In this document: in pieces, positions 8,553 to 17,880 of the stretch
Layout of the letters: each line of letters begins with the position of its first letter
How positions within the stretch are numbered: position 1 is the stretch's first letter
Assembly: GCA_020199905.1 (NCBI GenBank)
Contig: JAIVJS010000027.1
Location: forward strand, 1-49,677
Length of the DNA stretch: 49,677 nucleotides
Direction of reading: 5' to 3'
From: Acidobacteriota bacterium
GTDB lineage: Bacteria; Acidobacteriota; Thermoanaerobaculia; UBA5066; Gp7-AA6
Position numbers and translations under genes: made by a program
The notes under the pieces: model-generated
Told to the model about the DNA's origin: nothing
What the model saw: the letters and a program-made list of their open reading frames with translations, nothing else
Databases searched by the model: none

Positions 8553-9059
8553 ATGATCCCGACACTCGCTTTCGCGGTCCTGCTCGCCGTCCCCCCGGCG
8601 CCCCCGGCGTCTTCGGTCGCCAGGGTTCTCGATGACTGGCACGGCGCGGCCGCCGCCGCGGATGAGACGCGGTATTTCTCGCATTTTTCTCCCGATGCCG
8701 TGTTCCTCGGCACCGACGGAACCGAGAGGTGGACCGTTTCGGAGTTCCGGCGCTTCGCTCACCCCTACTTCGCGAAGGGAAAGGCCTGGAGCTTCCGCGC
8801 CCACTCGCGTCACGTGGCGTTCTCTCCCGAGGGAACCGTCGCGTGGTTCGACGAGGCGCTCGACACCCCCAACCTGGGGCCGGCCCGCGGCTCCGGAGTG
8901 CTCGTGCGGCCGGGAGGGGAGTGGAAGATCGCGCAGTACAACCTGTCGATCCCGATCCCGAACGACCTGACGTCGGACTTCAAGGCGAGGATCGAAGAAT
9001 TTCTCCGCCGACCGCAAACCCCCGTCCCTTCGAGGTCGCCCGCTCCGTCGCGGAACTGA
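8553..9059 (+). CDS. Secreted SnoaL-like / DUF4440-type protein
   Basis: 168 residues with a short signal peptide (hydrophobic residues 3-20, Ala/Pro-rich end). The rest (VARVLDDWHGAAAAADETRY, FSPDAVFLGTDGTERW, WKIAQYNLSI) is the pattern of an NTF2-like cone fold as in SnoaL/DUF4440 proteins, where a W..a.aaD...yf opening and a final Q.N strand are typical. Catalytic or binding function cannot be assigned. GGAAAGGAAG just upstream is a strong ribosome site. The gene converges on the aminotransferase gene with 12 bases between them. Confidence 0.72.
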   Translation: MIPTLAFAVLLAVPPAPPASSVARVLDDWHGAAAAADETRYFSHFSPDAVFLGTDGTERWTVSEFRRFAHPYFAKGKAWSFRAHSRHVAFSPEGTVAWFDEALDTPNLGPARGSGVLVRPGGEWKIAQYNLSIPIPNDLTSDFKARIEEFLRRPQTPVPSRSPAPSRN

Positions 9060-9071
9060 TCGCGCGGCGGG

Positions 9072-10289
9072 CTACCGCCTGCGCGCCGCGAGGATTTCCT
9101 CGACCGCCATTGCCGCCGCTTCGATCTCCTCGTCGGTGTTGTAGTAGTGGGGCGAAAATCGAATCGCCCACTCGACGTCCTTCTCCTCGAAATCCAGGAC
9201 GGCGTAATTCCGAAGGCTGATCGCCGCGTTGATCCGCCGCCGGTTGAGCTCCGCCTGGAACGGCGTGGCCTCCCAGCCCGGGATCGCCGCCGTCACGATC
9301 GCGCAGAGCTGCCGGCCCCAATCGAGAACCCGAACGCCGGGGATCGCCGCGAGGCGGCTGCGGAGGCGGCGGCCCAGCTCCGGAGAGCGCGCCGCGACTC
9401 GGTCCATTCCGACGATCGTCGCGTAGCGCGCCGCTTCGGCGCACCCGAGGACGATCGCATAGGGAAACTCCCAGTCCTCGAAGCGGGTTGCCGTCGGGCT
9501 CGGCGCGTACGTGTCCGCGGAGGTCCATTCGGCCCCGCGCATGTCGAGGAAGAGCGGCTCCAGGTTTCCGGCGAGGATCCGGTCCGAGACGTAGAGAAAA
9601 CCGCTCCCGCGCGGACCGCGAAGGAACTTGCGGCAGGTGGCGCTCAGGAAATCGCAGCCGATCTTCTCCACGTCGATGACGAGCTGCCCGACGGACTGGC
9701 AGGCGTCCACGAGGTAGAGAAGATCCCGCTCGCGGCACGCGCGGCCGATTTCCTCGACCGGCTGGACGAGGCCCGAATTGGTGGGGATGTGCGTGACCGC
9801 GACGAGGCGGGGGCGCCGCCTGTCCAGACTCCGGATCAGGCCTTCCACGTCGACGCCCCCGGCCGCGAGGGCCGGCGCCCGGACGACCTCGACTCCGAAA
9901 CGTTTCCGCAGCGAAAGAAACGCGATCTGGTTGGAGATGTAATCGTCGCGGGTGGTGAGGATCTGATCCCCGCGCTCGAAAGGAATGGATGAGAGGGCCT
10001 GGGCGTAGGCGGCCGTCGCGCTGCCGGCGAACGCGATGTTCCGGACCGTCGTGCCGATCAACTTCGCCATCTGCACGTAGAACTCGCCGACGGCGCCCTT
10101 CTTCTCCGCCGCCGCCTCGTAGCCGCCGATCTCGGCCTCCAGATCGAGGTGCGCTTTCATGGCCTCGACCACTGGCCGCGGCATCAGCCCCGCTCCCGCG
10201 TTGTTCAGGTGTATGCGTGTTCGGCAGCCGGGCGTGTCGTTGCGCAGACGTTCGAGATCGAACCCTTCGGTCGCGGCGGTTGGCGTCAT
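9072..10289 (-). CDS. Class V aminotransferase / selenocysteine lyase-like PLP enzyme
   Basis: 405 residues. IHLNNAGAGLMPRPVVEAM opens it as in class V aminotransferases; VDACQSVGQL holds the conserved Asp and Gln, and the PLP lysine is expected in SATCRKFLRGPRGSGFLYV (about residue 228). The family includes cysteine desulfurases, selenocysteine lyases and isopenicillin-N epimerase-like proteins. No cysteine-containing mobile loop typical of IscS/SufS is seen near the C terminus, so the sulfur-transfer role is doubtful and the substrate unknown. A separate, more typical cysteine desulfurase lies at 21348-22589. Confidence 0.85.
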   Translation of the reverse strand: MTPTAATEGFDLERLRNDTPGCRTRIHLNNAGAGLMPRPVVEAMKAHLDLEAEIGGYEAAAEKKGAVGEFYVQMAKLIGTTVRNIAFAGSATAAYAQALSSIPFERGDQILTTRDDYISNQIAFLSLRKRFGVEVVRAPALAAGGVDVEGLIRSLDRRRPRLVAVTHIPTNSGLVQPVEEIGRACRERDLLYLVDACQSVGQLVIDVEKIGCDFLSATCRKFLRGPRGSGFLYVSDRILAGNLEPLFLDMRGAEWTSADTYAPSPTATRFEDWEFPYAIVLGCAEAARYATIVGMDRVAARSPELGRRLRSRLAAIPGVRVLDWGRQLCAIVTAAIPGWEATPFQAELNRRRINAAISLRNYAVLDFEEKDVEWAIRFSPHYYNTDEEIEAAAMAVEEILAARRR

Positions 10290-10425
10290 CGGCCCATTTT
10301 CTCCTCACGCGCGCCTTTTCTTTCGCCACACGGATGCGAGGCTTCGATGGAGCGCACGGCGGGCCCGGCCTCGTGGCGCGCGTCAGGGAAGTCCCGCGGG
10401 AGCGAATCTGTTGCAGACTCTCCCG

Positions 10426-11085
10426 ATGACGCCGTCGCGCATTTTCCTGCTCTCGCCGGCCAGCTGCGGGGGGGAGCGCGCGCGTCTGGTGTTCAATGAG
10501 CGGGCACAGTTCGACGTGGCGGTCCGCCTCCGGTCTCCCGAAGGCATCGCCATCGGCGACGTCTTCAGCTTCCTTTCGGGTCTCTACTTTCGCGGAAAGC
10601 TCGAATACGCGCGCGCCTTCGCCGCGCCTCCCGCCGGGGCTCCCGGCGTGCTCGTCATCACGCCGAGCGAGGGGCTTCTTCCCGCGCACGAGCCGGTGAC
10701 CCTCGCGAGATTGAGGCGCTTCGCGCGCGTCCCGATCGACGCGTCGGAGGCGCGGTATCGGCGCCCGCTCGCCCGTCACGCCCGATCGCTCGCCGCCGTG
10801 GTGGGGCCCGACTGCGAGGTCGTTCTTCTGGGCAGCATCGCGACGGGCAAGTACGTGGACATCCTCGAGAAGGCGTTCGGCGACCGCCTCCGGTTTCCCG
10901 GCGAATTCGTCGGCCGGGGCGACATGAGCCGGGGGGGCCTTCTCCTCCGGTGCGTCCGCGAGGGACGCCAGCTCGGTTATCGTCCGATCGGAGAAGGCGC
11001 GAGGCACGGAAAAAGGCCTCCGAAGCTGGAACGTCTCCGGGCCAGGCGGGAAACAGAGCTCGCCTCGGAAATCCCGCCGGACTGA
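10426..11085 (+). CDS. Conserved protein of unknown function beside split LigD
   Basis: 219 residues from the ATG at 10426. Recognisable conserved-looking segments are IFLLSPASCGGERARL at the N terminus, VVLLGSIATGKYVDIL in the middle and FPGEFVGRGDMSRGGLLLRC near the end. I recall no defined activity for this type of protein. It lies 26 bases upstream of the LigD polymerase gene on the same strand, so a link to DNA end repair is suggested by position only. About 136 bases separate it from the divergent aminotransferase gene, enough for both promoters; I see no clear sigma-70 boxes there. Confidence 0.7.
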   Translation: MTPSRIFLLSPASCGGERARLVFNERAQFDVAVRLRSPEGIAIGDVFSFLSGLYFRGKLEYARAFAAPPAGAPGVLVITPSEGLLPAHEPVTLARLRRFARVPIDASEARYRRPLARHARSLAAVVGPDCEVVLLGSIATGKYVDILEKAFGDRLRFPGEFVGRGDMSRGGLLLRCVREGRQLGYRPIGEGARHGKRPPKLERLRARRETELASEIPPD

Positions 11086-11111
11086 CCTTTGACGTTCGGC
11101 CTCCTTCTTGA

Positions 11112-12179
11112 ATGGGGGCGGGTATGGCGACGACGACTCGTACGGGCGGCCGACGCGGGAAGAGCGCGGCGGCGGCGCCCGTGACCCGCGACCGGCATCC
11201 CTCGCGGCGGACGAAGGCGGCGGCTGCGCGCGCGCCGACTCCCGTCGGTTCCGGGACCGCAAAAGTCGCGATTCCGCGCGAGGGGGACGCGGAGCTCACG
11301 GTCGGCGGGCGCGAAGTCAAGCTGACGAACCTGGGCAAGCTCTTCTGGCCCGAGATCGGGATCACCAAGGGAGACCTGCTCCAGTACTACGCCGACGTCT
11401 CGCCGGCGCTGCTGCCGCACCTGAAAGACCGCGCGATGGTGATGAAGCGCTACCCGCACGGCGCGGCGGGAGAGTTCTTCTTCATGAAGCGCGCGCCCTC
11501 GCCGCGGCCCGACTGGATCGAGCTGTGTTCGATCGAGCACGCGTCGGGAAACGTCATCGATTTTCCGATGGTCCAGGATCTGGCCTCGCTCCTGTGGGTG
11601 GTGAACCTCGGCTGCATCGACCTGAACCAGTGGTACGCCCGGTGCGACGACGTCGACCGGCCGGACTACCTCCATTTCGACCTGGACCCGGTGCCCGGCG
11701 CCGGCTTCGAGCAGGTCCTCGACACGGCGCGCCTCGTCAAAGAGTCGCTCGAGACACTCGGCATGCCGTGCTATCCGAAGACGACCGGATCGAAGGGGAT
11801 CCACGTGTACGTTCCGATCGTCCGCGGTCCCACGCAGAAGCAGGTCTGGGCCTTCGCGAAGGAGTTCGCCCGCGCGATGGAGGCGCGAGACTCTTCGCTC
11901 GTGACGGCCGAGTACAGGATCGCCAGGCGTCCGAAGGGACGCGTCCTGGTCGATTACAACCAGAACGCCTGGGGGCGCACCCTCGCCTCCATCTACTCCG
12001 TGCGCCCGAAGCCGAAGGCCACGGTCTCGGTCCCGGTGACCTGGAAGGAGATCGACAAGGGCGTGAAGCTCGAGGACTTCCGGATCGACAACGTGCCGGC
12101 GCGGGTCGCGGCTCTGGGAGACCTGTGGGCGCCGGTGCTCGCCGCGAAAGACCGCTTCCGCCTGGAGAAATATCTATGA
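11112..12179 (+). CDS. LigD-type polymerase/primase (stand-alone)
   Basis: 355 residues. An archaeo-eukaryotic primase fold as in the polymerase module of bacterial LigD: VKLTNLGKLFWPEIGITKGD at the start, the metal-binding DxD in LHFDLDP (about residue 186), and TTGSKGIHVYVP. In non-homologous end joining this domain fills gaps and adds nucleotides at broken ends. In LigD the module is usually fused to a ligase; here it is a separate gene whose TGA overlaps the ATG of the ligase gene by the ATGA arrangement. The first 50 residues are basic and Ala-rich. An in-frame ATG at 11124 is an alternative start. No Ku gene is in the window. Confidence 0.93.
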   Translation: MGAGMATTTRTGGRRGKSAAAAPVTRDRHPSRRTKAAAARAPTPVGSGTAKVAIPREGDAELTVGGREVKLTNLGKLFWPEIGITKGDLLQYYADVSPALLPHLKDRAMVMKRYPHGAAGEFFFMKRAPSPRPDWIELCSIEHASGNVIDFPMVQDLASLLWVVNLGCIDLNQWYARCDDVDRPDYLHFDLDPVPGAGFEQVLDTARLVKESLETLGMPCYPKTTGSKGIHVYVPIVRGPTQKQVWAFAKEFARAMEARDSSLVTAEYRIARRPKGRVLVDYNQNAWGRTLASIYSVRPKPKATVSVPVTWKEIDKGVKLEDFRIDNVPARVAALGDLWAPVLAAKDRFRLEKYL

Positions 12180-13294
12180 GCCCGCCCCGCAAGTCCGCCC
12201 CGAAGGAGACTCCGCCGCCGCGCCCGGGCTCCGATGCCGCGCCCACCGAGATCGCCCTTCCGATCCGGCCGCCCTACCTTCCGATGGCCGGCCTCCTCGT
12301 CGCCGAGATTCCGAAGGGTCCCGAATGGGTATACGAGCCCAAATGGGACGGATTCCGGTGCCTCGCCTTCCGGGACGGAGACGCGATCGAGCTTCAATCG
12401 AAGGCGGGTCAGCCGCTCGCCCGCTACTTTCCGGAAGTCGTGGCGAACGTGAGATCGATCGGCGCGTCGCGCTTCGTCCTCGACGGGGAGATCGTGATTC
12501 CCATCGGCGAGGAGCTGTCGTTCGACGACCTGCTGCAGCGGATCCATCCGGCGGAGAGCCGCATCCGCAAGCTCGCCGCGGAGACGCCCGGACTCTTCCT
12601 CGTCTTCGACCTCCTCGTCGACGAGAAGGGAAAGCTCCTGACCTCTCTCCCGATGGCGGAACGCCGGCGGCGGCTGGAGGCGTTCGCGGCGAAGCATCTC
12701 GCGGGGATCGCCGGAATCCGGCTCTCGCCCGCGACGCCGAATCTCACGCAGGCGCAGAAGTGGCTGCGATCGGCCGGCGGCGCGATGGACGGGGTCATCG
12801 CCAAGCGCGGGGACTTCGACTACCGCTCGGGAGACCGCACGGGCATGCAGAAGATCAAGCTGCTGCGGACGGCGGACTGCGTGGTCGGCGGCTTTCGATA
12901 CGCGTCGAAGGGAAAGGCGCTCGGGTCCCTCCTTCTCGGTTTGTACGACGGGTCGGGGAAGCTCGACCACGTCGGGTTCTGCTCGGGGCTGACGGCAGCG
13001 CTGAAGAAGGAGCTGCTCCCGCAGCTCGAGAAGCTCGTCAAGCCGCCGGGCTTCACGGGACAGGCTCCGGGCGGGCCGAGCCGGTGGAGCACGGAGCGGA
13101 CGGGGGAGTGGCAGCCGCTCCAGACGAAGCTCGTGGTGGAAGTGCAGTACGACCACTTCACCGGCGGGCGGTTCCGCCACGGGACCCGGCTGCTTCGGTT
13201 TCGCCCGGACAAGCCCCCGAAGCAGTGCACGATCGACCAGGTGAATCAGGAGAGCCGCGTGACCCCGATGGCGCTTCTCGAAGGCCGCGGCTGA
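12176..13294 (+). CDS. ATP-dependent DNA ligase (LigD ligase module)
   Basis: 372 residues. Catalytic lysine in motif I EPKWDGFR (K at about residue 56); FVLDGEIVIP is motif III; GVIAKRGDFDY is motif IV; MQKIKL is motif V. A C-terminal OB-fold follows, with VEVQYDHFTGGRFRHGTRLLRFR. It seals nicks by adenylate transfer. The order polymerase then ligase with a 4-base overlap suggests translational coupling and a functional split LigD. No phosphoesterase module is present in either gene, so 3' end cleaning would need another protein. Confidence 0.95.
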   Translation: MSPPRKSAPKETPPPRPGSDAAPTEIALPIRPPYLPMAGLLVAEIPKGPEWVYEPKWDGFRCLAFRDGDAIELQSKAGQPLARYFPEVVANVRSIGASRFVLDGEIVIPIGEELSFDDLLQRIHPAESRIRKLAAETPGLFLVFDLLVDEKGKLLTSLPMAERRRRLEAFAAKHLAGIAGIRLSPATPNLTQAQKWLRSAGGAMDGVIAKRGDFDYRSGDRTGMQKIKLLRTADCVVGGFRYASKGKALGSLLLGLYDGSGKLDHVGFCSGLTAALKKELLPQLEKLVKPPGFTGQAPGGPSRWSTERTGEWQPLQTKLVVEVQYDHFTGGRFRHGTRLLRFRPDKPPKQCTIDQVNQESRVTPMALLEGRG

Positions 13295-13310
13295 CGCGCG
13301 GCCGCGGGGT

Positions 13311-14153
13311 TCACTCGAAATCGGTATCGGTTTCGGTATCGGTATCGGTTTCGGTATCGGGATCCGGGGCGCTGGCGCTCGCGTTAGCCTGCGCGCGGGC
13401 GAGCGCGATCGCCGCCGACCCCGACTTTCCGAGACGGTCGAACTCTTCCGCGGCAGACTCCAGAGCCTCCCGGGCGGCGGCCGCGCGCCCGAGGGCTCCG
13501 AGAGCCAGACCGCTCTGAAAGAGGGACAGCGCCCGGCCCTCGTTCAGTCCGTGCCGGCGCCGGATCTCGGCGGCTTCCGTGAAGGCCGCGGCGCTGCGCT
13601 CGAGAAGCTTCCGCGAGCGCGGCGGGTCGAGGTCGGCCCATCGATGGAGGGCCCGGCCGAGGTTGTGCAGCGAGACGCCGCGCGCGATCTCGCGCTCGGA
13701 CGTGCGCCAGGCGAGCGCGCGCTCGAAGAGCGAGACCGCTTCCTCGAGGGTCTCCGGCGTTTCGCCGAGGTTGGCCAGGGCGGTGGCGAAATTGTGGTGC
13801 GCCCGCGCCCGCCATCCCGCGTCGTCGTCGGAGGAAAAGTGGTCGAGAGCCTCGGCGAAGAGCCGGCGGGCGCGTCCGAGGTCCGCCGCGGGGCCCGCGC
13901 TCCCGAAGAAGACGGCGACGTTGTGCCGGAACCGGGCCCGTTCGACGTCCGAGGAGAACGGAAGGCCGTCGAGGAGCGACCAGAAGTCTTCCGCCAGCGC
14001 GCGCGCCACCTCCGGGGGGCCGCCGTCGCGCAGCTCCTCCTGCGCGCGGTACCACTCCGAGTAAGCGCGCGTCGGATCGGCCGCGAACGCCTCGCGAAAA
14101 TGCCGGAGAAGGGCCTCCTGGTCCGCCTTCTGGTCCGGGGGTTGTCCGGCCAT
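13311..14153 (-). CDS. TPR-repeat protein with microsatellite-encoded acidic tail
   Basis: 280 residues, mostly helical with TPR-like units (ARRLFAEALDHF, AVSLFERALAW, RSRKLLERSAAAFTEAAEI, AAAREALESAAEEFDRLG) from about residue 85 on. No signal peptide, so probably a cytoplasmic scaffold. The last 15 residues are DTETDTDTETDTDFE, encoded by hexanucleotide repeats of CGGTAT and CGGTTT at 13321-13362; six-base units preserve frame, so copy number could change tail length without killing the gene. It converges with the ligase gene and lies just downstream of the lipoprotein gene on the same strand. Confidence 0.8.
   Translation of the reverse strand: MAGQPPDQKADQEALLRHFREAFAADPTRAYSEWYRAQEELRDGGPPEVARALAEDFWSLLDGLPFSSDVERARFRHNVAVFFGSAGPAADLGRARRLFAEALDHFSSDDDAGWRARAHHNFATALANLGETPETLEEAVSLFERALAWRTSEREIARGVSLHNLGRALHRWADLDPPRSRKLLERSAAAFTEAAEIRRRHGLNEGRALSLFQSGLALGALGRAAAAREALESAAEEFDRLGKSGSAAIALARAQANASASAPDPDTETDTDTETDTDFE
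13321..13362. repeat. Hexanucleotide microsatellite inside a coding region
   Basis: Seven 6-mers in a row: CGGTAT, CGGTTT, CGGTAT, CGGTAT, CGGTTT, CGGTAT, CGGGAT. Codes alternating Asp-Thr/Glu-Thr on the minus strand. Confidence 0.88.
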
Positions 14154-14160
14154 GGCGTCT

Positions 14161-14607
14161 CTAGACGGGAGGCTTCGGTGTCGGCTGCGGAGTCGGCGTC
14201 CGGAACGGCGTGTCCGCGTCCTCGTAATAGGCCCCCGGCTTGCGGGTCGGCGTCGGCTTTCCGCGCGTGCTCCCCGGCGCGGGAGCAGCGGCTGTCGCGG
14301 CCGCCGCCGCCGCGTCGGGGCTCGGACGCCGGGTCGGAGTCGCGGGAGGCGCCGGAGGAGCGGGACGCTTTTCTTCGTAGAGGACTCCGGGCGCGCGGTC
14401 GTACGGCGAGGCGCTGGCCGGAGTGGCCACGGGCATGGGCGTCACGACCGGGGTCGCGGGAGCGCGAGCCGGAGAGGGGGGCGGCGGAGCGGGACGAGAT
14501 TCGGCCGGAACCGGCGTCGGGCCCGCGATCCGCGCGACGGTAGTTTTCGTCGAGCGGCAGGTCGCGAGCGTGGCCGCCGTCGCCGCCGCGGCGCAGAGGA
14601 GCGTCAG
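14161..14607 (-). pseudogene. Proline/alanine-rich lipoprotein, 5' end missing
   Basis: In this frame the protein begins in the middle of a signal sequence, LTLLCAAAATAATLATC, ending in a lipobox-like LATC; then comes a long Pro/Ala/Thr-rich linker with two short similar segments (APGVLYEEKRP and KPGAYYEDADTP). No ATG, GTG or TTG lies before it, and an in-frame TGA stands at 14617-14619. The gene was probably intact, with its first few codons lost at the abnormal join near 14610-14617 that also removes the end of the M14 peptidase. The function is unknown; it would be an exported, lipid-anchored, mostly disordered protein. Confidence 0.6.
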
Positions 14608-14617
14608 TCCGGCGCGT

Positions 14618-17002
14618 CAGGCGCTCCTCGCCGCGGATCCATCCGGAGAGGAGGATGTCGCGGCCGTCTCCCGGATACGAGGCGAGAACCCAGCGCTCCA
14701 TCTCGGCGCCGGGGACCGCGGTCTGAAACGCGATCGGCGCGTCGGCAAACACCGCCGCTTCCTCGGGGAGGCCGTAGGTGACCGGGTGCGGAGACACGTG
14801 CACCCGCAGGATCGACCCCGGCAGGCCGAAGTCGTCCGCCTTCACCTTCGCGAGGGTGTTCCGCACCGGAACGTTGAACTCTTCCAGGACCCAGTCCGAC
14901 GACCCCGCCATCGCGACGATCGTCCCGCCCGATTCGACGAAATTCTTGAGCGCCTTCGAGCCCTCCTTCTCGAGCCCGCCCGCGTAATCGGCCGGCAGCT
15001 CGGCGAAGTACTTCATCGCGCCCTCTTCGACCTTCGGCTTGCCCTTTTCGATGATCTCTCTGTCGACGTCGGGCAGAACCAGGACGTCGAAGGAGTCCTT
15101 GAGCTTCCCGGCGCGGATCGTCTTGTTGTCGACGTTCTTCGGCTCGAAGCCGTACTGCTCGAGGACCCAGCGCGTCCAGCCCTCGTCCATCGAAGCAGCC
15201 CACGGCTTGTAGAGCGCGACGCGCGGGGCGGTCAGCTTCTCCGCACCCGCGGGCGCGCCCCCGACCGGTGTCCACGCGACTCCGGGCGCCACCGCGCTCG
15301 CCGCCGCCTTCGCCGCCGCGCCGTCGAAGATCACGGTTCCCGCGGGCCAGTCGCGGCCCCCCTCTTTCCACCCGGCGCGAACGATGGAAACGGATCCCTT
15401 CCCGCGAAGGGCCGCGTTGACCGCCTTCGCGTTCTCGGGGCTTCCGGGCGCGAGGGCATAGGCGCCGGCGCCCGAAGGGGCCGCCCCCGCCGGCATCGCA
15501 AAGGGCTTGAGCGCGTCCGGAAGAGCGCCGCGCTCGGCCTCGACGCCCATCATCAGCGGCAGAGACCACGCGGCGACGTCGTACGGCCGCACGATGTCCT
15601 TACCGGGAACGAGCTTCACCTCGGGATAGCGCTGCGTCGTGAACATCTCCGTGACGAAGCGCCCGTAGGGTTGCGCGAGGGGGATCCAGACGTCGCCGTT
15701 CGCCGCGCTCTTCACCTCGACGCCGTGGTCGACCATGAGCTGCGCCAGCCGCAGGGCGGTCGCCCGGTCGCGCTGAGAGGCCGGAATCCGGAACGCGTCT
15801 TTCGGTCCCGCGGCGGCGATGGAGGCCCGGGCGCGCGCGGCCATGTCCCGAAGGAAATCCTCTTTCCGGTCGGCGCAGGTCTCCAGGATCGCGTCGGAGG
15901 CGATGCGCTCGTAATCCATGATGTCGCGCAGGCGCCACGTACCGCCCGGCCACGGGTTGGGGAAGTTCGTCTGCGGGACGTACTCGACGAGGCCCTTGCG
16001 GCCCCCGGCGAGCTCGCCCGGCGAGATCGTGACGGGCGTCGCCAGCCGCGCCGACGCCACCTCCGTGAGAAGCCCGGAGATGTTCTTGTACCAGGCCGTG
16101 TTCTTCGTCCCGCCCGGCCAGTACGCGTCGTAAGAGTAGCCGTAGATGATCCCGGACTTGCCGGCCTGCTCCATCCGGAGCGCCATGTTCGAGCCGATCA
16201 GGTTCACCTCGCGCCAGACGAGAGGATGGATGTCGGTGTCGACGGGATCGGAGTACGGCGGCACGAAGATCCGCGGTCCGGTCGAGCCCATCTGATGCTC
16301 GTCCAGCCAGACCTGCGGGAACCACTCGTGGTACGCGGAGTGGGTCATCGCCTTCGTTTCCTTCTGGGTGAGCATGTACCAGTCGCGGTTGTCATCGTGG
16401 CCGACGTAGTGGTGGTACAGCCAGGGCATGCGGCTTCCCTCGTACTTTGTCCCGAGGTTCTTCCGATACCACTCCGTCTCCATGATCTGGCCGTCGGGGT
16501 TCAAGGACGGGACGAGCAGGAGCACGACCCGGTCGAGGCGGCGGCGCGTCTCGGGGTCGGTCGCCGTCGCGAGAGCGTGCGCCCACTCCATCGCCATCTG
16601 CGAGGCGCCGATCTCGGTCGAATGGATGTTGCACGTGATCAGCAGGATCAGTCTGCCCTCGCGGGAGAGCGCCGCGGTATCGGCGTCGGAGAGGCCTCGG
16701 GGATCCGCCAGGCGGCGGGAGATCTCCCGCAGGCGCGGAAGGTTCTGGATGTTTTCCTCGGAAGAGATCACCGCCATGAACATGTCTTCGCCGAGCGTCG
16801 TCTTTCCGAGGACCTCGATCTTCACGCGCGGCGAGCCGGCCGCGAGGGCCCGGAAGTACGTCGCGATCTGGCGGTAGTCGGCGAGCTGCCGGTCCGCCCC
16901 GACCTGAAACCCGACGCTTTCGGAAGGCGTCGGGATCTTCGCGGCCGGCGCGGATGAGGCGAGAAGGAGCGCAGCCAGCGCGGCACGGAACACGAGCGTC
17001 AT
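14618..17002 (-). CDS. Secreted M14-family zinc carboxypeptidase, 3' end missing
   Basis: About 795 residues are readable in a correct frame. A signal peptide (hydrophobic, ending SSAPAAK) starts at 17002 after AGGGGAG. The M14 zinc site HSTE (in CNIHSTEIGAS) and the substrate-binding NPDGQ and HDDNRDWY segments are clear. A long second part resembles the glutamine-amidotransferase-like domain found after large M14 domains. The frame runs on past GWIRGEERL, but from there the sequence belongs, in another frame, to a lipoprotein and a TPR gene; the expected final strand and helix (usually about 40 more residues) are absent. I read this as a join after a missing segment, not as a fusion protein. 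Confidence 0.88.
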
Positions 17003-17044
17003 CGGTTGCTCCCCTTTTGACGAAAGTGTAGTGCAAGCCCTGGG

Positions 17045-17180
17045 GGGCGGGAGGCGGGAGGCGGGAGCCGGGCGGCGGACGGGCGGTCCGGAGCCCGGGC
17101 CGGGAACCGGCAATCGGGAATCGAGCGACCAACGGGAGAGAGACGGCCGCGGTGCTCCGCGGTCAACGGGATCGGGAATC
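17045..17180 (-). repeat. Composite core repeat, copy 2
   Basis: GGGAGGC-family heptamers (17047-17090), GGGAATC-family heptamers, then the core with its palindrome CCGCGG-TGCT-CCGCGG at 17147-17162 and GATCGGGAATC. It occupies the spacer between the divergent M14 peptidase and hotdog-protein genes. Confidence 0.82.
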
Positions 17181-17265
17181 GAAGAAAAGGACTTTCGCCC
17201 CGCGCCCGCCGCCCGCGCGAAGCGCGCGCCCAGCGCCCTCTTTCGATTCGCCGTACGATCCAACG

Positions 17266-17769
17266 ATGTCTTTTCGCGAAACGGTGGCCCTCCGCGCGTG
17301 GGCGTGGCGCCACATCCGGCTGCTCGCCTGGATCCGGCCGACCGTGATCGCCATGGACGGCGATCGGTGCGTCCTGCGGATTCCGCTGACGCGGCGGACG
17401 CGCAATCACCTCGGGTCGATGTATTTCGGCGTGCTCTGCTCCGGCGCCGACGCCGCCGCCGCGCTTCTCGGCTTCCGGCTCCTGCGGGAGCGGGGCGGCC
17501 GCATCTCGGTGATCTTCAAGGACGCGCGCGCGGAATTCCTCCGGCGGGCCGAAGGGGCCGTCGATTTCGCCTGCGAACAAGGGAGAGAGATACGGGAGCT
17601 CCTCGACCGCGCGGAGGCGAGCGGAGAGCGCGAGAACCTTCCCGTGAGGGTCGTCGCGACGGTGCCCGAAATCTCGGGAGACGAGCCGGTCGCGCGTTTC
17701 GAGCTCACGCTGTCGGTCCGCCGAAAAGCACCGGCGGGGAAACAGGGACCTGCCGAAACCAGAAGCTGA
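17266..17769 (+). CDS. DUF4442-type hotdog-fold protein (possible thioesterase)
   Basis: 167 residues. The segment TRRTRNHLGSMYFGVLCSGADAAAA matches the central helix of hotdog-fold proteins of the DUF4442/YiiD type, which sit within the acyl-CoA thioesterase superfamily. No catalytic residue can be named with confidence and the acyl substrate is unknown. The ATG at 17266 is chosen because the upstream in-frame part is repeat sequence. A strong hairpin terminator follows 40 bases after the stop. Confidence 0.72.
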   Translation: MSFRETVALRAWAWRHIRLLAWIRPTVIAMDGDRCVLRIPLTRRTRNHLGSMYFGVLCSGADAAAALLGFRLLRERGGRISVIFKDARAEFLRRAEGAVDFACEQGREIRELLDRAEASGERENLPVRVVATVPEISGDEPVARFELTLSVRRKAPAGKQGPAETRS

Positions 17770-17803
17770 CAGCTGAGAGGCTGGCAGCTCGGGGAGCGAG
17801 CTG

Positions 17804-17845
17804 AAAAAGGCGCCCCGGGCGCTTTTTTTCGCCCGGGGCGCTTCG
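17804..17845. terminator. Bidirectional intrinsic terminator
   Basis: Perfect 12-bp inverted repeat GCGCCCCGGGCG / CGCCCGGGGCGC around a T-rich loop, with A5 before and T7 inside, so either strand reads as a GC hairpin followed by a T-run. It lies between the convergent hotdog and BON genes. Confidence 0.85.
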
Positions 17846-17880
17846 AGACACCGGCGCGGCTCGCGCCGGCACTGCGTCGA

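Noticed and set aside
13544-17002. M14 peptidase fused to a 350-residue C-terminal extension
   Set aside because: The extension overlaps a lipoprotein and a TPR gene in better frames and is Arg/Ser-rich without structure; it arises from the join near 14617.
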